NCBI GenBank assembly: GCA_024229515.1
Contig: JAAESI010000264.1
Span: 1 to 64,000 of the forward strand
Source: Pseudomonadota bacterium
GTDB lineage: Bacteria > Myxococcota_A > UBA796 > UBA9615
Reading direction: 5' to 3'
DNA: 64,000 bases
Below, piece by piece: positions 25,269 to 34,730 of this stretch. The notes beneath the pieces were generated by a model, which saw only the letters and a program-made list of their open reading frames with translations, did not search any database and had not been told where the DNA came from. Every line of letters begins with the position of its first letter. Positions within the stretch are counted from its first letter, which is position 1. The translations under genes were made by a program, and so were the position numbers.

Positions 25269-26268
25269 CGTCCTCGTCGCCGTGGCCGTGCTCATCCTTC
25301 TTCTTCCGCAGGTCGATCGTCCCCGACACACCCACCGACAGCGTCACCGGCTGCGTGAACTGCTCACCCCGCGCCACCTCGAAGACGTTCGTCCGCAGTT
25401 GCGCGTTGACGCTGAGACCCGGCGCCACGATCAGCAGCCCGCCCAGCGTCATCGCGATCACGTCGCGCCCCGAGTTGAGCCAGGGCGAGCCGAGCCACCG
25501 CTCCGGCTCGACGTGTACGGCGTGGACCAGCAGCAGCAGCTCCAGCTTGTCTGCTGGGCGCGGCGGGCTGAAGGTCGTGCCGACGGTGCCCTCGATGGTG
25601 ATGGAGCCGCGGTAGCCCTTGCTGTTGTCGTACAGCGGGAGCCGGGCGTTGCCGCCGACCAGCAGCCCGAAGGGGCGGGTCCGGAGGAGCAGGTTCAGGC
25701 TCACCAGCGGGTCGACCGTGCCCCCGCCGAACATGAGGCCGCGGGGCTCATCAGCGGACTTGCCGGTGGGGAGCGAGACCCCGACGCTGGCGTTCAGGAT
25801 CAGCTTCGTGCCCGGCGGCTTGCCCGTCAGACCGCCCCGCACGCGGATGTCGCCGAGCCCGAAGTTCGTCAGGCGCCCGACGGCGTCTGGAGGCTCGTAG
25901 TCCTGGCCTCCGATCGAGTAGCTGAACAGCTTGTCCTTGAACGCGAAGGGGACGTCAACGCCGACCTTGAACCCCTTCCCGAGGCCGAAGCTGACGGTCG
26001 GCTGGAGCTCCAGGAGAGTCAGCCCCACGCCCCGCTCGTGCTCCGGCACGCCTCCGAGCGTCGGCACCAGGTCCACCTCGAACGAGCGCATGCCGACGAC
26101 GTTCAGGTCCAGACGGAGCTGGCCGAAGTCGAGGTAGGGGTTGGTCTGAGAGGCTCCACCCTGGAGCTGCGGGTTGCTTCAGCCCGCTCAGGTGGCCGCG
26201 GCGGAGCTCGGCAGCGCGATGGCGAGGAGCAGCGGCAGCAGCCACAAGGGCGACAGCAACCGGCTCAC
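25261..26268 (-). pseudogene. Outer-membrane beta-barrel protein, two in-frame TGA after signal
   Basis: A transporter-like outer-membrane barrel. The GTG at 26268 overlaps the thioredoxin-gene stop (GTGA) and starts a signal peptide (SRLLSPLWLLPLLLAIALPSSAAA). In-frame TGA codons at 26190-26188 and 26181-26179 interrupt it. The same frame then resumes with SNPQLQGGASQTNPYLDFGQL and continues through amphipathic strands (VSFGLGKGFKVGVDVPFAF, LILNASVGVSLPTGK) to a His/Asp-rich end (DEHGHGDEDDH) that could bind metal. A pair of compensating indels would remove both stops. The open part alone starts at ATG 26091 but would then lack a signal. It is translationally coupled to an HMA-thioredoxin protein, consistent with metal handling. 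Confidence 0.6.
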
Positions 26269-26972
26269 TTCGCCGCCTTCTTCTTGCCCGCCTTGCGGGT
26301 CCGGTGCTTGTCGATGGCGCCGATCGCCTTGGCCGCGGAGCGACCCTTGTGGATCACCTTGCCGGTCGGGTCGTGGACCACGAGGTACGGGATCGAGTCG
26401 ACGAACTCGAGGTGCTGCGCCACCACCGGCGCCTTGTACGACTCGTCGGGGCTCTGGCCCCCCAGGTCGACGGCCCGCACGGCGACGTCGTCGTGCCCTC
26501 GGAGGTAGCCCGCCAGCTCCTCGGCGGCCTCGTGGCAGGGGCCGCACCAGGGCGCCCCGTAGTCGATGATCGTGTACTTGCCGGACACCAGCACGGCGGC
26601 CACGTCGACCCGCTCGCCGTGCGAAATCGTGACGACGTCGATCCCCTCGGTGCGGCCCTCCCAGGGGTCGGGGAGCAGGCCCTGCAAGCCCTTGGGGCAG
26701 TCCTCGACGACCTTGGCGCTGACGAAGGCCTTGCCGGCCTTCTCGACCGCGGCCGCGACCTGCGCCTCGTCGAAGTCGCCGGTCAGTTCGCCGCAGGCGC
26801 CCTGGGCGACGAAGGAGGCGTCGACGGAGTCCAGGAACGGGAGCTTGTTCAGGGCGGCCGCCAGCCCCTTGTTGCAGCCTTCGCAGTCCATCCCCGTCAC
26901 TTCGACCACCACCGAGGAGGCGGCCGCGGGGGCGGCGAACAGGAGGATCGGCAGGATCAGGAGCGCGCGCAC
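26265..26972 (-). CDS. Periplasmic HMA-thioredoxin fusion
   Basis: A 235-residue exported protein. The GTG at 26972 opens a signal peptide (RALLILPILLFAAPAAA). Residues about 20-90 form a heavy-metal-associated (HMA) domain with the metal motif GMDCEGC. Residues about 115-220 are a thioredoxin fold with active site APWCGPC and cis-Pro region SIPYLVV. A Lys/Arg-rich tail ends the protein. Thioredoxin-like proteins of the periplasm serve cytochrome maturation or copper-site assembly; joined to an HMA domain, a metallochaperone or reductase role is likely. It overlaps the barrel gene by four bases. Confidence 0.85.
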   Translation of the reverse strand: MRALLILPILLFAAPAAASSVVVEVTGMDCEGCNKGLAAALNKLPFLDSVDASFVAQGACGELTGDFDEAQVAAAVEKAGKAFVSAKVVEDCPKGLQGLLPDPWEGRTEGIDVVTISHGERVDVAAVLVSGKYTIIDYGAPWCGPCHEAAEELAGYLRGHDDVAVRAVDLGGQSPDESYKAPVVAQHLEFVDSIPYLVVHDPTGKVIHKGRSAAKAIGAIDKHRTRKAGKKKAAK

Positions 26973-27050
26973 GAGCGGAACTGTAGGGGCCGATCGGCGT
27001 CCTCGCCAGTCGGCCTGCCGCGATGGTCTGGCAAGCTGGTAGACGAACCC

Positions 27051-28178
27051 ATGCTCCGTGCCGTCGCCCCGCTGCTGCTCTCGGTCGTGCTCCTGGGCTG
27101 TCCGTCGATCGAACCCGCGCCGGTCGAGCCGCCCCCCGCGCCGCTGCCATCGGACCAGCGGGGGCCCTACGAAGTCGGCGCCATGACCCTTCGCCAGGTG
27201 GACGATCGGGGCAAGTTCCTCATCGTCGAGGTCTGGTACCCGGCCGTCGCCGGCGCCGACGACGTGCAGGAGCCGTACGCCGATCTGGGGACCGACCCGC
27301 GCACCTTCCGAGACGTGCCCGAGGACTGGCGCGGCGCGCCCTACCCGCTGGTCGCGTTCAGCCACGGGTTCGCGGGCATCCGGTACCAGTCCGGCTACCT
27401 CACCGAGTACCTCGCCTCGCACGGCTTCGTGGTCATCGCCGTCGACCACAACCACAACACGCTGCTGGACCTGGACGAGGACGTGACCGCAACCGTCGCC
27501 GTCGAGCGCCCCACCGACGTCAGCAAGGCTGTGGACACGGCGCACGACCTGCTCCCGGACGGCCTCGTCGATCCCGACGGCGGCTTCGCGATGATGGGGC
27601 ACAGCTTTGGCGCGTGGACGACGCTGGTCGTCTCGGGCGGACTGCTGAACCGGGACGAACTGCTGGCCTACTGCGCCGAGACCGACGCCCGCGGTTGCCG
27701 CTTCTTCACCGGGCCCGCCGTCGAAGCGCTCGACAGCCTGGAGGACGCCGTGCCCGACCCCCGGGCCCGCGTCGCCGTCTCCATGGCTCCCGGCCTCGCC
27801 TACTCCTTCGGGGCCGACGGGCGCGGGCTCGCGGACAACGTGCCCACCCTCGTCATGGGCGGCAGCGCCGACAGCGACATGCCCTACGAGGACGAGATCC
27901 GCGGTGTGTACGACGCCCTCGGGCCCGACGGCGCGCTGCTCACGCTGACCGACGCGGGCCACTTCGCGTTCTCCGACCTGTGCGCCCTGGGGCTCCCCTT
28001 CGAGGAGTGCGCGGGCGCCGCCGAGGGCTGGATGGAGGCGGACCGCGCCCACGAAGTCAGTCGCACCGTCGCCACCGCGTGGGTCCGCGCGCGCAGGCTG
28101 GGCGAGAGCTCCGAGGAGGTCTTCCTCACCGAGGATTCCGTGGGGTCGGGCGGCGACGCGACCTGGGAGACCCATTAG
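27051..28178 (+). CDS. Alpha/beta-hydrolase lipoprotein (PAF-acetylhydrolase-like)
   Basis: A 375-residue lipoprotein. MLRAVAPLLLSVVLLGC is a clear lipobox signal. The hydrolase fold shows the oxyanion region VAFSHGFAG, the nucleophile elbow GHSFGAW and a late His in LTDAGHFAFSD, the arrangement of platelet-activating-factor acetylhydrolase-like and dienelactone-hydrolase-like enzymes. The EDW and Cys pairs (YCAETDARGC, LCALGLPFEEC) suggest disulfides outside the cytoplasm. The substrate is unknown; esterase is the safest name. It precedes the sigma factor gene by 9 bases, so the two may share a transcript. Confidence 0.87.
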   Translation: MLRAVAPLLLSVVLLGCPSIEPAPVEPPPAPLPSDQRGPYEVGAMTLRQVDDRGKFLIVEVWYPAVAGADDVQEPYADLGTDPRTFRDVPEDWRGAPYPLVAFSHGFAGIRYQSGYLTEYLASHGFVVIAVDHNHNTLLDLDEDVTATVAVERPTDVSKAVDTAHDLLPDGLVDPDGGFAMMGHSFGAWTTLVVSGGLLNRDELLAYCAETDARGCRFFTGPAVEALDSLEDAVPDPRARVAVSMAPGLAYSFGADGRGLADNVPTLVMGGSADSDMPYEDEIRGVYDALGPDGALLTLTDAGHFAFSDLCALGLPFEECAGAAEGWMEADRAHEVSRTVATAWVRARRLGESSEEVFLTEDSVGSGGDATWETH

Positions 28179-28187
28179 GATCGAGGG

Positions 28188-29072
28188 ATGGTTGATTCTC
28201 AAGCGGGACCCGATCCCTTCGGCGCCTACCTCAAGGAGGTGGGCCGCTACCCGCTGCTGACCAAGGAAGAAGAGAAAGAGCTGACGGAGCGCTACGTGCG
28301 CGACCGGGACCCCGCCGACGGCCGTCACCTCGTCACGTCCAACCTCCGCCTCGTGGTGAAGGTCGCGCGGGACTACAAAGCGATGCGGATCCCGCTCATC
28401 GATCTGGTCCAGGAGGGCAACCTCGGGCTGCTTCACGCGACCGAGAAGTTCGATCCGGAGAAGGGCGTGCGCTTCGCGTCCTACGCCGTGTGGTGGATCA
28501 AGGCGTACATCCTGCGCCACCTCGTGGCGAACCACTCGATGGTCAAGATGGGCACCACGCGGGCCCAGCGGAAGCTCTTCTACAACCTCCGCAAGGAGCA
28601 GAGCCGGCTCGAAGGGCTCGGCATCAAGGCGACCAACAAGCGCATCGCCGCGAACCTCGAGGTCGAGACCGCCGAGGTCGAGCTCATGCGCGGACGGCTC
28701 GCCGGAGGCCACGAGGTCAGCTTCGAAGCCCCGGTGGGCGGTGGCGAGGACGGCGAGGGGCGGGCGCTGTCTGACGTGCTCGCCGACGGCGCCGGCAACG
28801 CCGAGGAGTGGGCCGTGCGGGCGGAGATCCGCAGCCAACTGCTCCACTCGCTCAACGAATTCGCCGACACCCTGGACGCACGACAGCGCCGCATCTGGGA
28901 CCTGCGCAGCCGGGCCGACGATCCGCTGCCGTTGCGGGCCCTGGGCGAGGAGCTCGACATCTCCGCCGAGCGTTGCCGTCAGATCGAGGCGCGCATGCTC
29001 CGCAAGCTGCGGCGGCACCTCGACAACGCTTTCCCCGGGCTCGATCTGAGCGCCGTCGTCACCGGGAACTAG
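28188..29072 (+). CDS. rpoH: RpoH-like sigma-70 family factor
   Basis: A 294-residue group 3 sigma factor of the heat-shock type. Region 1.2/2 reads FGAYLKEVGRYPLLTKEEE, LRLVVKVARDY and LVQEGNLGLLHATEKFDPEKG, followed by the RpoH-typical FASYAVWWIKAYILRHLV and TRAQRKLFYNLRK. Region 4 has the helix-turn-helix PLRALGEELDISAERCRQIEARM. Length and motif order match RpoH, though a stress sigma of another name cannot be excluded. Its TAG stop shares the palindrome CTAG with the stop of the small reading frame on the other strand. Confidence 0.88.
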   Translation: MVDSQAGPDPFGAYLKEVGRYPLLTKEEEKELTERYVRDRDPADGRHLVTSNLRLVVKVARDYKAMRIPLIDLVQEGNLGLLHATEKFDPEKGVRFASYAVWWIKAYILRHLVANHSMVKMGTTRAQRKLFYNLRKEQSRLEGLGIKATNKRIAANLEVETAEVELMRGRLAGGHEVSFEAPVGGGEDGEGRALSDVLADGAGNAEEWAVRAEIRSQLLHSLNEFADTLDARQRRIWDLRSRADDPLPLRALGEELDISAERCRQIEARMLRKLRRHLDNAFPGLDLSAVVTGN

Positions 29073-29143
29073 GCCCCGGCGAGACCCAGCACGTTCCCCT
29101 CGGGGTTCCAGAACCAGGTGTGGCGGTGTCCGCGGGCGTTCAT
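29069..29143 (-). pseudogene. C-terminal scrap of a VOC/glyoxalase-fold gene
   Basis: A 24-codon reading frame, MNARGHRHTWFWNPEGNVL and five more residues, lies 29 bases downstream of CotH, with a GGAG seven bases before its ATG. The phrase WFWNPEGNVLGL is the closing strand of vicinal-oxygen-chelate proteins (WFxDPdGNxLgL). It is either a decay remnant of such a gene or, less likely, a translated micropeptide. It is too short for the standard reading-frame cut-off. Confidence 0.4.
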
Positions 29144-29172
29144 GGTCGATCTCCGGAGGTGCAGCGGCGGCC

Positions 29173-30864
29173 TTACTCGGATGCGGGCCCGAGAATCTCG
29201 GTGGTCAGCTCCCCGGTCACCGCCGCGCCGCTGAAGGTCCCGGCCTCGTCGTAGGTGAGGCTCCCCATCGCGTAGCCGATGAACACCGCCTCGCTGTCGG
29301 GCGGTTCGGCGCGCAGCAGGTAGGCGGCGTTGCCCCAGAGGTCGAGCTCCAGGCCGCCGGGTCGCACCGAGTCGGGCGGGCCGACCACGTACAGGATGTC
29401 GAGCCCGACGGGCGCCTCGGGGGGGCCGTACATGCCGAACATCGCGACCACCGACTGCCCCTTCTCGCCGTACCCCGCGACCCCTCCGGTGGCCGAGTGC
29501 ACGCTCGGCACGCCGTCGACGAGCAGGTCCCAGTCCGAGCTGCCGGACTCGAACGGCGGCTGCCCGAGCGTGCCCCAGGTGGTGGCGAACTCCATGTCGA
29601 GCGTGCCGAGGGTCTGCAGGCAGGGGTCCGGCCGGGGTTCGGTGGGGAGGTCCCAGCCGCCGCTGGCGATGAAGTCGGCGTAGCGATCCCGTCGGAAGGA
29701 GACGTTCCAGCGCAGGCCGTCGAGGCCGTCGCTGAACAGCCAGGGGTCGCTGACGCGGCCGCCGACGACAGCCTCCGCCTCGTCGATCCAGGTGTGCAAC
29801 GCCTCCTCGTCCCAGACCGTGTCGAAGAGCTCCGCGAGTTCGTCGACGTACGCCGCCCGACCCCAGGAGGTGCCGTAGATCCGCTGAGCGAGCCGGCCCT
29901 GGAGGTAGATCGGCGTCTCGCCCTCCCAGCCGTCGCCGAAGGTGCCATCGGTGCCCCACGGGATGAAGTGCAGGAGGCCGTCGACCGGGTTGCGGTAGAC
30001 GAAGAAGTTGTTGGTGTTGCCGGCGTAGCCGTCCCAGTGGCCGACGATGGTCTCGGCGGCCCAGAACCGGATGTAGGCGTCGATGTCCAGCAGCCCCTCG
30101 AGCGCGTCGCGGAGCTCGGCGTCGGGCACCAGGAGCGCATCGGCGAGCGCCTGCAGGGCGGGCCCCTCGGGGTCGGTCGAGCTTGTCTTGGCCTCGAAGC
30201 TGCCCAGCCAGCCCTCGCGGAAGTCAGTCAGGTTCCCCTCGTACAGGTCGCCGTCGCTGTCCCCGAAGTGCTCCTTCAGGAACGCCCGCTTGACCGGCTG
30301 CACGTTGCTGTAGACGCCGAGGTCGTCGCCGTTGAGGTCGACCGTCGCGTATGAGCAGGTCGGCGCGGGCACGCCCGCGAGCGAAAACACGTGGTAGGCG
30401 AGGCAGGTTCGAAGCGTGGCCGGATCCTGCCGGTTGTTGTTGAGGGTGAGCCGCTCGTCGCCGTCCAGCGTCTGGTCGAGCACGTACTTGTCGAACTTGA
30501 GCTTGATCGACGGGCGCTCCTCCGAGAGCGAGCCGATGAACCCCTTCTTGCGCACGCCGACCCGGTCCACGGCGACCCCGCCCACGACCACGTCCCCCTC
30601 GAACCAGGTGTACGGGTTCTCCTGAATCTCGTCGGTGCAGTTGTCGCGGAGCACCTCGAGGAAGTCGCGGCTCTGGACCCGCATTTCGGCTTCGTCGTCC
30701 GGGTCCATGGCGATCTCGACCTCGAGGAGGCCGTCCACGAGCACGGGCACGCCGTCGTCGTCGTCGTCGTCATCGTCGATGGGGGGCACGTTCCCGAGGG
30801 ATCCGGCGCCGGTGCACGCGGGCAGCGCCAGGGCGAGGAGCAGGGCCAGCGGGCTTCGTGTCAC
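29173..30864 (-). CDS. CotH-family kinase-like lipoprotein
   Basis: A 563-residue lipoprotein of the CotH family, atypical surface protein kinases first seen in spore coats. The GTG at 30864 gives TRSPLALLLALALPAC (lipobox LPAC), followed by an eight-Asp linker. The CotH core is clear: VGVRKKGFIGS and IKLKFDKY, LTLNNNRQDP, YSNVQPVKRAFLKEHF, then the catalytic-site stretch WDGYAGNTNNFFVYRN and the metal Asp in IPWGTDGTFGD. A C-terminal beta domain with Cys follows. CotH genes often neighbour VTC and DUF4956 genes; here that module is 17 kb away at 11.2-12.6 kb. Confidence 0.9.
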   Translation of the reverse strand: MTRSPLALLLALALPACTGAGSLGNVPPIDDDDDDDDGVPVLVDGLLEVEIAMDPDDEAEMRVQSRDFLEVLRDNCTDEIQENPYTWFEGDVVVGGVAVDRVGVRKKGFIGSLSEERPSIKLKFDKYVLDQTLDGDERLTLNNNRQDPATLRTCLAYHVFSLAGVPAPTCSYATVDLNGDDLGVYSNVQPVKRAFLKEHFGDSDGDLYEGNLTDFREGWLGSFEAKTSSTDPEGPALQALADALLVPDAELRDALEGLLDIDAYIRFWAAETIVGHWDGYAGNTNNFFVYRNPVDGLLHFIPWGTDGTFGDGWEGETPIYLQGRLAQRIYGTSWGRAAYVDELAELFDTVWDEEALHTWIDEAEAVVGGRVSDPWLFSDGLDGLRWNVSFRRDRYADFIASGGWDLPTEPRPDPCLQTLGTLDMEFATTWGTLGQPPFESGSSDWDLLVDGVPSVHSATGGVAGYGEKGQSVVAMFGMYGPPEAPVGLDILYVVGPPDSVRPGGLELDLWGNAAYLLRAEPPDSEAVFIGYAMGSLTYDEAGTFSGAAVTGELTTEILGPASE

Positions 30865-30906
30865 AACCAGATCTCCGAGGACTGGAGCCTGCCACATCGC
30901 GGTGTC

Positions 30907-32307
30907 ATGCTCCCGCGCATGTTCAGGTCCCTCGTTTCATTCGTGGCCGTTGCCGGCGCGGTCGTTGCCATCGGCTGCACCCCGCCGGAGCCGGAGCTCG
31001 GCCCGTTCGCCGCCTCGGACGCCGGCCTGATCGGCCCCGACGGCCGGCAGATGCTGCTGCGCGGACTCAACGCCCGGGTCGAGGGGCTGTTCGACGTGAC
31101 CTTCGACGACGGGCGCGCGGCCCTGGAGGAGATCCCGCCGTTCGTCGCCGCCGACTGCGCCGTCATCGCCGACCTGGGGCTGAACCTGCTCCGCCTCCCC
31201 GTCAATTGGTCCGCCATCGAGCCCGAGCCGGGGGCTTACAACGACGCCTACGCGCTCCGCATCATGGATGTCATCACGGCCTGCCACGAGGCCGGCGTCT
31301 ACACGTTCGTGGACATCCACCAGGACGCGTACAGCAAGCACATCGGGGAGGACGGCGCGCCGCTGTGGGCGATCGTTCCGCCGCCGGACGAGCTGCTCGA
31401 GGGACCGCTGGAGGACCTGTCGGATCGACGGGCGTCGGCTCAGGTGCTGCGGTCGTTCCGGAGCTTCTTCGACAACGAGGAGGGGCTTCAGGACGCGTTC
31501 GCGGACATGGCGGCCTGGCTGATCGAGGAGATCGGCGAGACCCCCGGGCTGGTCGGGCTCGAGATCTTCAACGAGCCGGTGGTGTTCGACGACGACAAGC
31601 TCGATGCCTTCCACGTGCTCGTCGGCGAGGCCGTGCGGGCGGTGAACCCGGACCTGCCGCTCGGGTTCGAGCCGGACGCGATCCGCAACTTCGCGGACTC
31701 GGATCCGACGGCTCATCCCCGGCCGTTCGACAACGCGATCTACGCCCCCCACCACTACACGGAGGTCTTCACCACGGGCTGGGAAAGCGGCGACGTCGAG
31801 CGCCTGCGAGACAGCGTGGCGGACATCGCGACGGAGGCTCGGATCCACGGCGCGCACCCCCTGGTGGGCGAGTTCGGCAACGACCTGGAGGCCCCCAACG
31901 GGGAGCTGTGGTTCGTCGAATCGCTCGAGGCCTACGACGAACATCGCCTCAGCTGGGCGATGTGGCTGTACGAGGAGTGGAGCCAGGACGCGTGGGGGCT
32001 CTACGACTTCGTGGACGAGGGCGACGGGCCCGCGCGGGCGGCCCTCCGTGAGGACATGGCGGCGCTGATCGCCCGGCCCTTCCCGCAGGCGATCGCGGGC
32101 GCGCTGACGTCGGTGGCGTACGACGTGGAGGCGCGCACCCTCACGGTCGGCATGACGGGCGACGGCGTGCACACGATCGGCGCCTCGACCCGCGCCTGGC
32201 CCGACCCGCCCACGGTCACCTGCGACGGGAGCGAGGTCGAGTACGACGTCGGCCCCGGGCGGATCGAGGTCGACTGCACCGGCTCGACGCTGGTGGTCGC
32301 GCCGTGA
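30907..32307 (+). CDS. GH5 glycosidase lipoprotein, endoglycoceramidase-like
   Basis: A 466-residue exported glycoside hydrolase. The start MLPRMFRSLVSF (ATG 30907; 30919 is the alternative) leads to a lipobox (VVAIGC). The GH5 barrel shows LNLLRLPVNWSAIEP, VDIHQDAYSKHIGEDGAPLWA, the acid/base Glu in LEIFNEPV, His in APHHYTE and the nucleophile Glu in LVGEFGN. The HQDAYS and GAPLWA words are those of the endoglycoceramidase/glucosylceramidase subgroup rather than cellulases, so a glycolipid substrate is plausible. A small C-terminal beta-sandwich ends the protein. It is divergent from cotH across 42 bases. Confidence 0.88.
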   Translation: MLPRMFRSLVSFVAVAGAVVAIGCTPPEPELGPFAASDAGLIGPDGRQMLLRGLNARVEGLFDVTFDDGRAALEEIPPFVAADCAVIADLGLNLLRLPVNWSAIEPEPGAYNDAYALRIMDVITACHEAGVYTFVDIHQDAYSKHIGEDGAPLWAIVPPPDELLEGPLEDLSDRRASAQVLRSFRSFFDNEEGLQDAFADMAAWLIEEIGETPGLVGLEIFNEPVVFDDDKLDAFHVLVGEAVRAVNPDLPLGFEPDAIRNFADSDPTAHPRPFDNAIYAPHHYTEVFTTGWESGDVERLRDSVADIATEARIHGAHPLVGEFGNDLEAPNGELWFVESLEAYDEHRLSWAMWLYEEWSQDAWGLYDFVDEGDGPARAALREDMAALIARPFPQAIAGALTSVAYDVEARTLTVGMTGDGVHTIGASTRAWPDPPTVTCDGSEVEYDVGPGRIEVDCTGSTLVVAP

Positions 32308-32406
32308 CCCTGGAGAGCAAGGACCTCGTCAGCCCGCGGGCCGGACGAGATCGGGCGGCTGTTGGCTGACTTCTTCGGGGGTCTGGGAACGCGGTAGGGT
32401 CCGCGC

Positions 32407-33555
32407 ATGCGTCCTGGCTTCCACTTCGAGACCGACGAACACGCCGCCCTCCGCGAGATGGTGCGCCGCTTCGCCACCGACCACATCGCCCCCCACGCCG
32501 AGGCCTGGGAGGAGGGCGAGGAGTTCCCCCGCGAGCTGTACGGGACCGCGGGGCGGGCCGGCATGCTCGGCATCGGCTACCCCGAGGAGGTCGGCGGGGG
32601 CGGGGGCGACGAGACCCACATGCTGGTCGCGTCGGAGGAGCTGATCCTCGCGGGGCGCAGCGTCGGCACGGCGGTCGGGCTCAACAGCCACGGCATCGCG
32701 AGCCCGCCGATCATCGTGTTGGGCACGGACGAGCAGAAGAGGCGCTGGATCGAACCGGTGATCGCGGGCGACAAGGTGGCGGCCCTCGCCATCACCGAAC
32801 CGGGCGCCGGCAGCGACGTCGCGGGGATCAGCACCAAGGCCGTACGCGACGGGGATCACTACGTCGTGAGCGGCTCCAAGACGTTCATCACCTCGGGCTG
32901 CCGCGCCGACTTCATCACCACTGCGGTGCGCACCGGCGGCGCGGCGCATGGTGGGATCTCGATGCTGGTCATCGAGAGCGACATGCCCGGCTACAGCGTC
33001 AGCAAGAAGCTCAAGAAGACCGGCTGGTGGGCGACCGACACGGCCGAGTTGACCTTCGACGAGGTCCGCGTGCCCGTAGCCAACCTCATCGGGGAGGAGA
33101 ACCAGGGCTTCGCCGCGATCATGGTGAACTTCGTCAACGAGCGGCTCTTCCTGGCCGGCCAGTGCGTGGCCATTGCGGAGCTCGCGTACCGCGAATCGGT
33201 GGCCTACGCGCAGCTGCGGGACGCCTTCAGCAAGAAGCTCGTGGGCTTCCAGGTCATCCGCCACAAGCTCGCCGACATGGCGACGAAGATCGCGGCGGCG
33301 CGGGCGCTGGTCGGCCAGCTCTCGGTCCGCGCGGCGGCCGGCACGGCGGGCCCCGGGGAGGCGGCGATGGCCAAGAACGCCAGCTCCGACATGTGCTCCT
33401 GGGTCTGCGACCAGGCGGTCCAGATCCACGGCGGCTACGGCTACATGCGCGAGGTGCTGGTGGAGCGGCTCTACAGGGACGCGCGGCTCTACCCGATCGG
33501 CGGCGGCACCCGCGAAATCATGAACGAGATCATCAGCAAGACCGAGGGCTACTGA
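32407..33555 (+). CDS. Acyl-CoA dehydrogenase
   Basis: A 382-residue flavoprotein of the acyl-CoA dehydrogenase family that oxidises acyl-CoA to enoyl-CoA. Signatures are ITEPGAGSDVAGI (FAD/substrate loop), WWATDTAELTFDEVRVP, and the C-terminal QIHGGYGYMRE and YRDARLYPIGGGT. Length is standard. No electron-transfer flavoprotein or beta-oxidation gene is adjacent, so the chain-length preference cannot be guessed. Confidence 0.94.
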   Translation: MRPGFHFETDEHAALREMVRRFATDHIAPHAEAWEEGEEFPRELYGTAGRAGMLGIGYPEEVGGGGGDETHMLVASEELILAGRSVGTAVGLNSHGIASPPIIVLGTDEQKRRWIEPVIAGDKVAALAITEPGAGSDVAGISTKAVRDGDHYVVSGSKTFITSGCRADFITTAVRTGGAAHGGISMLVIESDMPGYSVSKKLKKTGWWATDTAELTFDEVRVPVANLIGEENQGFAAIMVNFVNERLFLAGQCVAIAELAYRESVAYAQLRDAFSKKLVGFQVIRHKLADMATKIAAARALVGQLSVRAAAGTAGPGEAAMAKNASSDMCSWVCDQAVQIHGGYGYMREVLVERLYRDARLYPIGGGTREIMNEIISKTEGY

Positions 33556-33608
33556 CCCGCCTCGAGGCTCACCCGCCGGACCTCGATGGGGTGCTGCTCG
33601 ACGGTCTG

Positions 33609-34726
33609 CTAGGGGATGTCCGGCCACCATCGCTCGATCGGCGGCAGGGACGCCGGCTCGAAGGTCTCCCCCGGGCGCGGCGCGTAGACGGTGACGTCGC
33701 GCCGTTCGGCTTCCACCAGAACGCGCTCGATGGGCTCGGTCCAGCCGTGCAGGGCGAGGTTCCAAAGGCCCCAGTGGATGGGCAGGAAGAGCTCGCCGCG
33801 GACCATGCCGTGGGCGCGGAGGGCCTGCTCCGGGCCCAGGTGCCAGTCCGGCCAGCCGCGGTCGTAGGCGCCGACCTCGAACATCGTCACGTCGAAGGGG
33901 CCGAGCTTGCTCCCGATCTCGGACAGTCCGTCGAACAGCCGGTGTCGCCGGAGAAAAGCACCCGGTGCTCGGTCCCCAGCAGGGCGAACCCGGTCCACAG
34001 CGTTCGGTTCTGGTCGAAGATCTGCCGCCCGGAGGCGTGCCGGGCCGGGACGGCGACGAGCTCGACCCCGCCGACGTCGACACGATCCCACCAGTCGACC
34101 TCGGTGATCCGGTCGGTGGGAACGCCCCAGGCTTCCAGGTGGGCGCCCACCCCCAGCGGGGCGATGAAGCGGACATCCCACGAGGCCATCGCCTGGATGG
34201 TCTCGATCTGCAGGTGGTCGTAGTGGTCGTGCGACAGCAGCACCGCGTCCAGGGGCGGCAGTTCGGTCAGCGGAATCGGCGGCTCGTACCAGGCGGCCGG
34301 CCCCAGCCACGTCCACGGGGAAGCGCGTCCGCCGAAGATGGGATCGGTGATCACGGTGACGCCGTCGATCTCGATGATCTGCGTGCTGTGCCCCAGCCAC
34401 GTGATCCGCAGCCCCGACGTCGGCGGCTCCGCGAAGCGCGCCTTCGTGCCCTCGAGGACCGGGATCGGCCCGTCGGGTTCGGCCACCGGGCTCATGCGGA
34501 ACATGCCGCCGACCGACCCCGCGATGTCGTTCCACATCGGGTCCGGGTTCACGAACACCTCGCCGTCCCATTGCGGTGACGCCTCCAGGCGCGCGCGCCG
34601 TTCACCGTCCGGGGCGGCACCGAAGCTCTCCCACGCGTTCGCCACGAGACCGGCGGTCACGAGGGCAAACAGCAGGAACAGAACGCCGACGATGCGGGCG
34701 GCGAGCTTCAGTCGGGGGCGGGGCAT
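33609..34726 (-). CDS. Metallo-beta-lactamase-fold hydrolase (UlaG/NAPE-PLD-like), frameshift
   Basis: About 372 residues, membrane-anchored at the N-terminus (AARIVGVLFLLFALVTAGLVA). The MBL metal motif is LSHDHYDHL, preceded by ITWLGHSTQIIEI and followed by the HASGRQIFD and FSGDTG segments. This layout with a long N-terminal part matches the NAPE-PLD-like branch. The frame breaks at 33938-33942, where restoring one C turns GDTGCSTDCP into GDTGLFDGLSEIGSKLG and continues to the stop at 33609, with HWGLWNLALH near the end. I read one gene with a sequencing-type deletion. Confidence 0.82.
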
Positions 34727-34730
34727 GGGG

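Noticed and set aside
26974..29018. Extension of the thioredoxin frame upstream to 29018
   Set aside because: The extra 680 codons are antisense to the hydrolase lipoprotein and the sigma factor; the GTG at 26972 gives a proper signal peptide.
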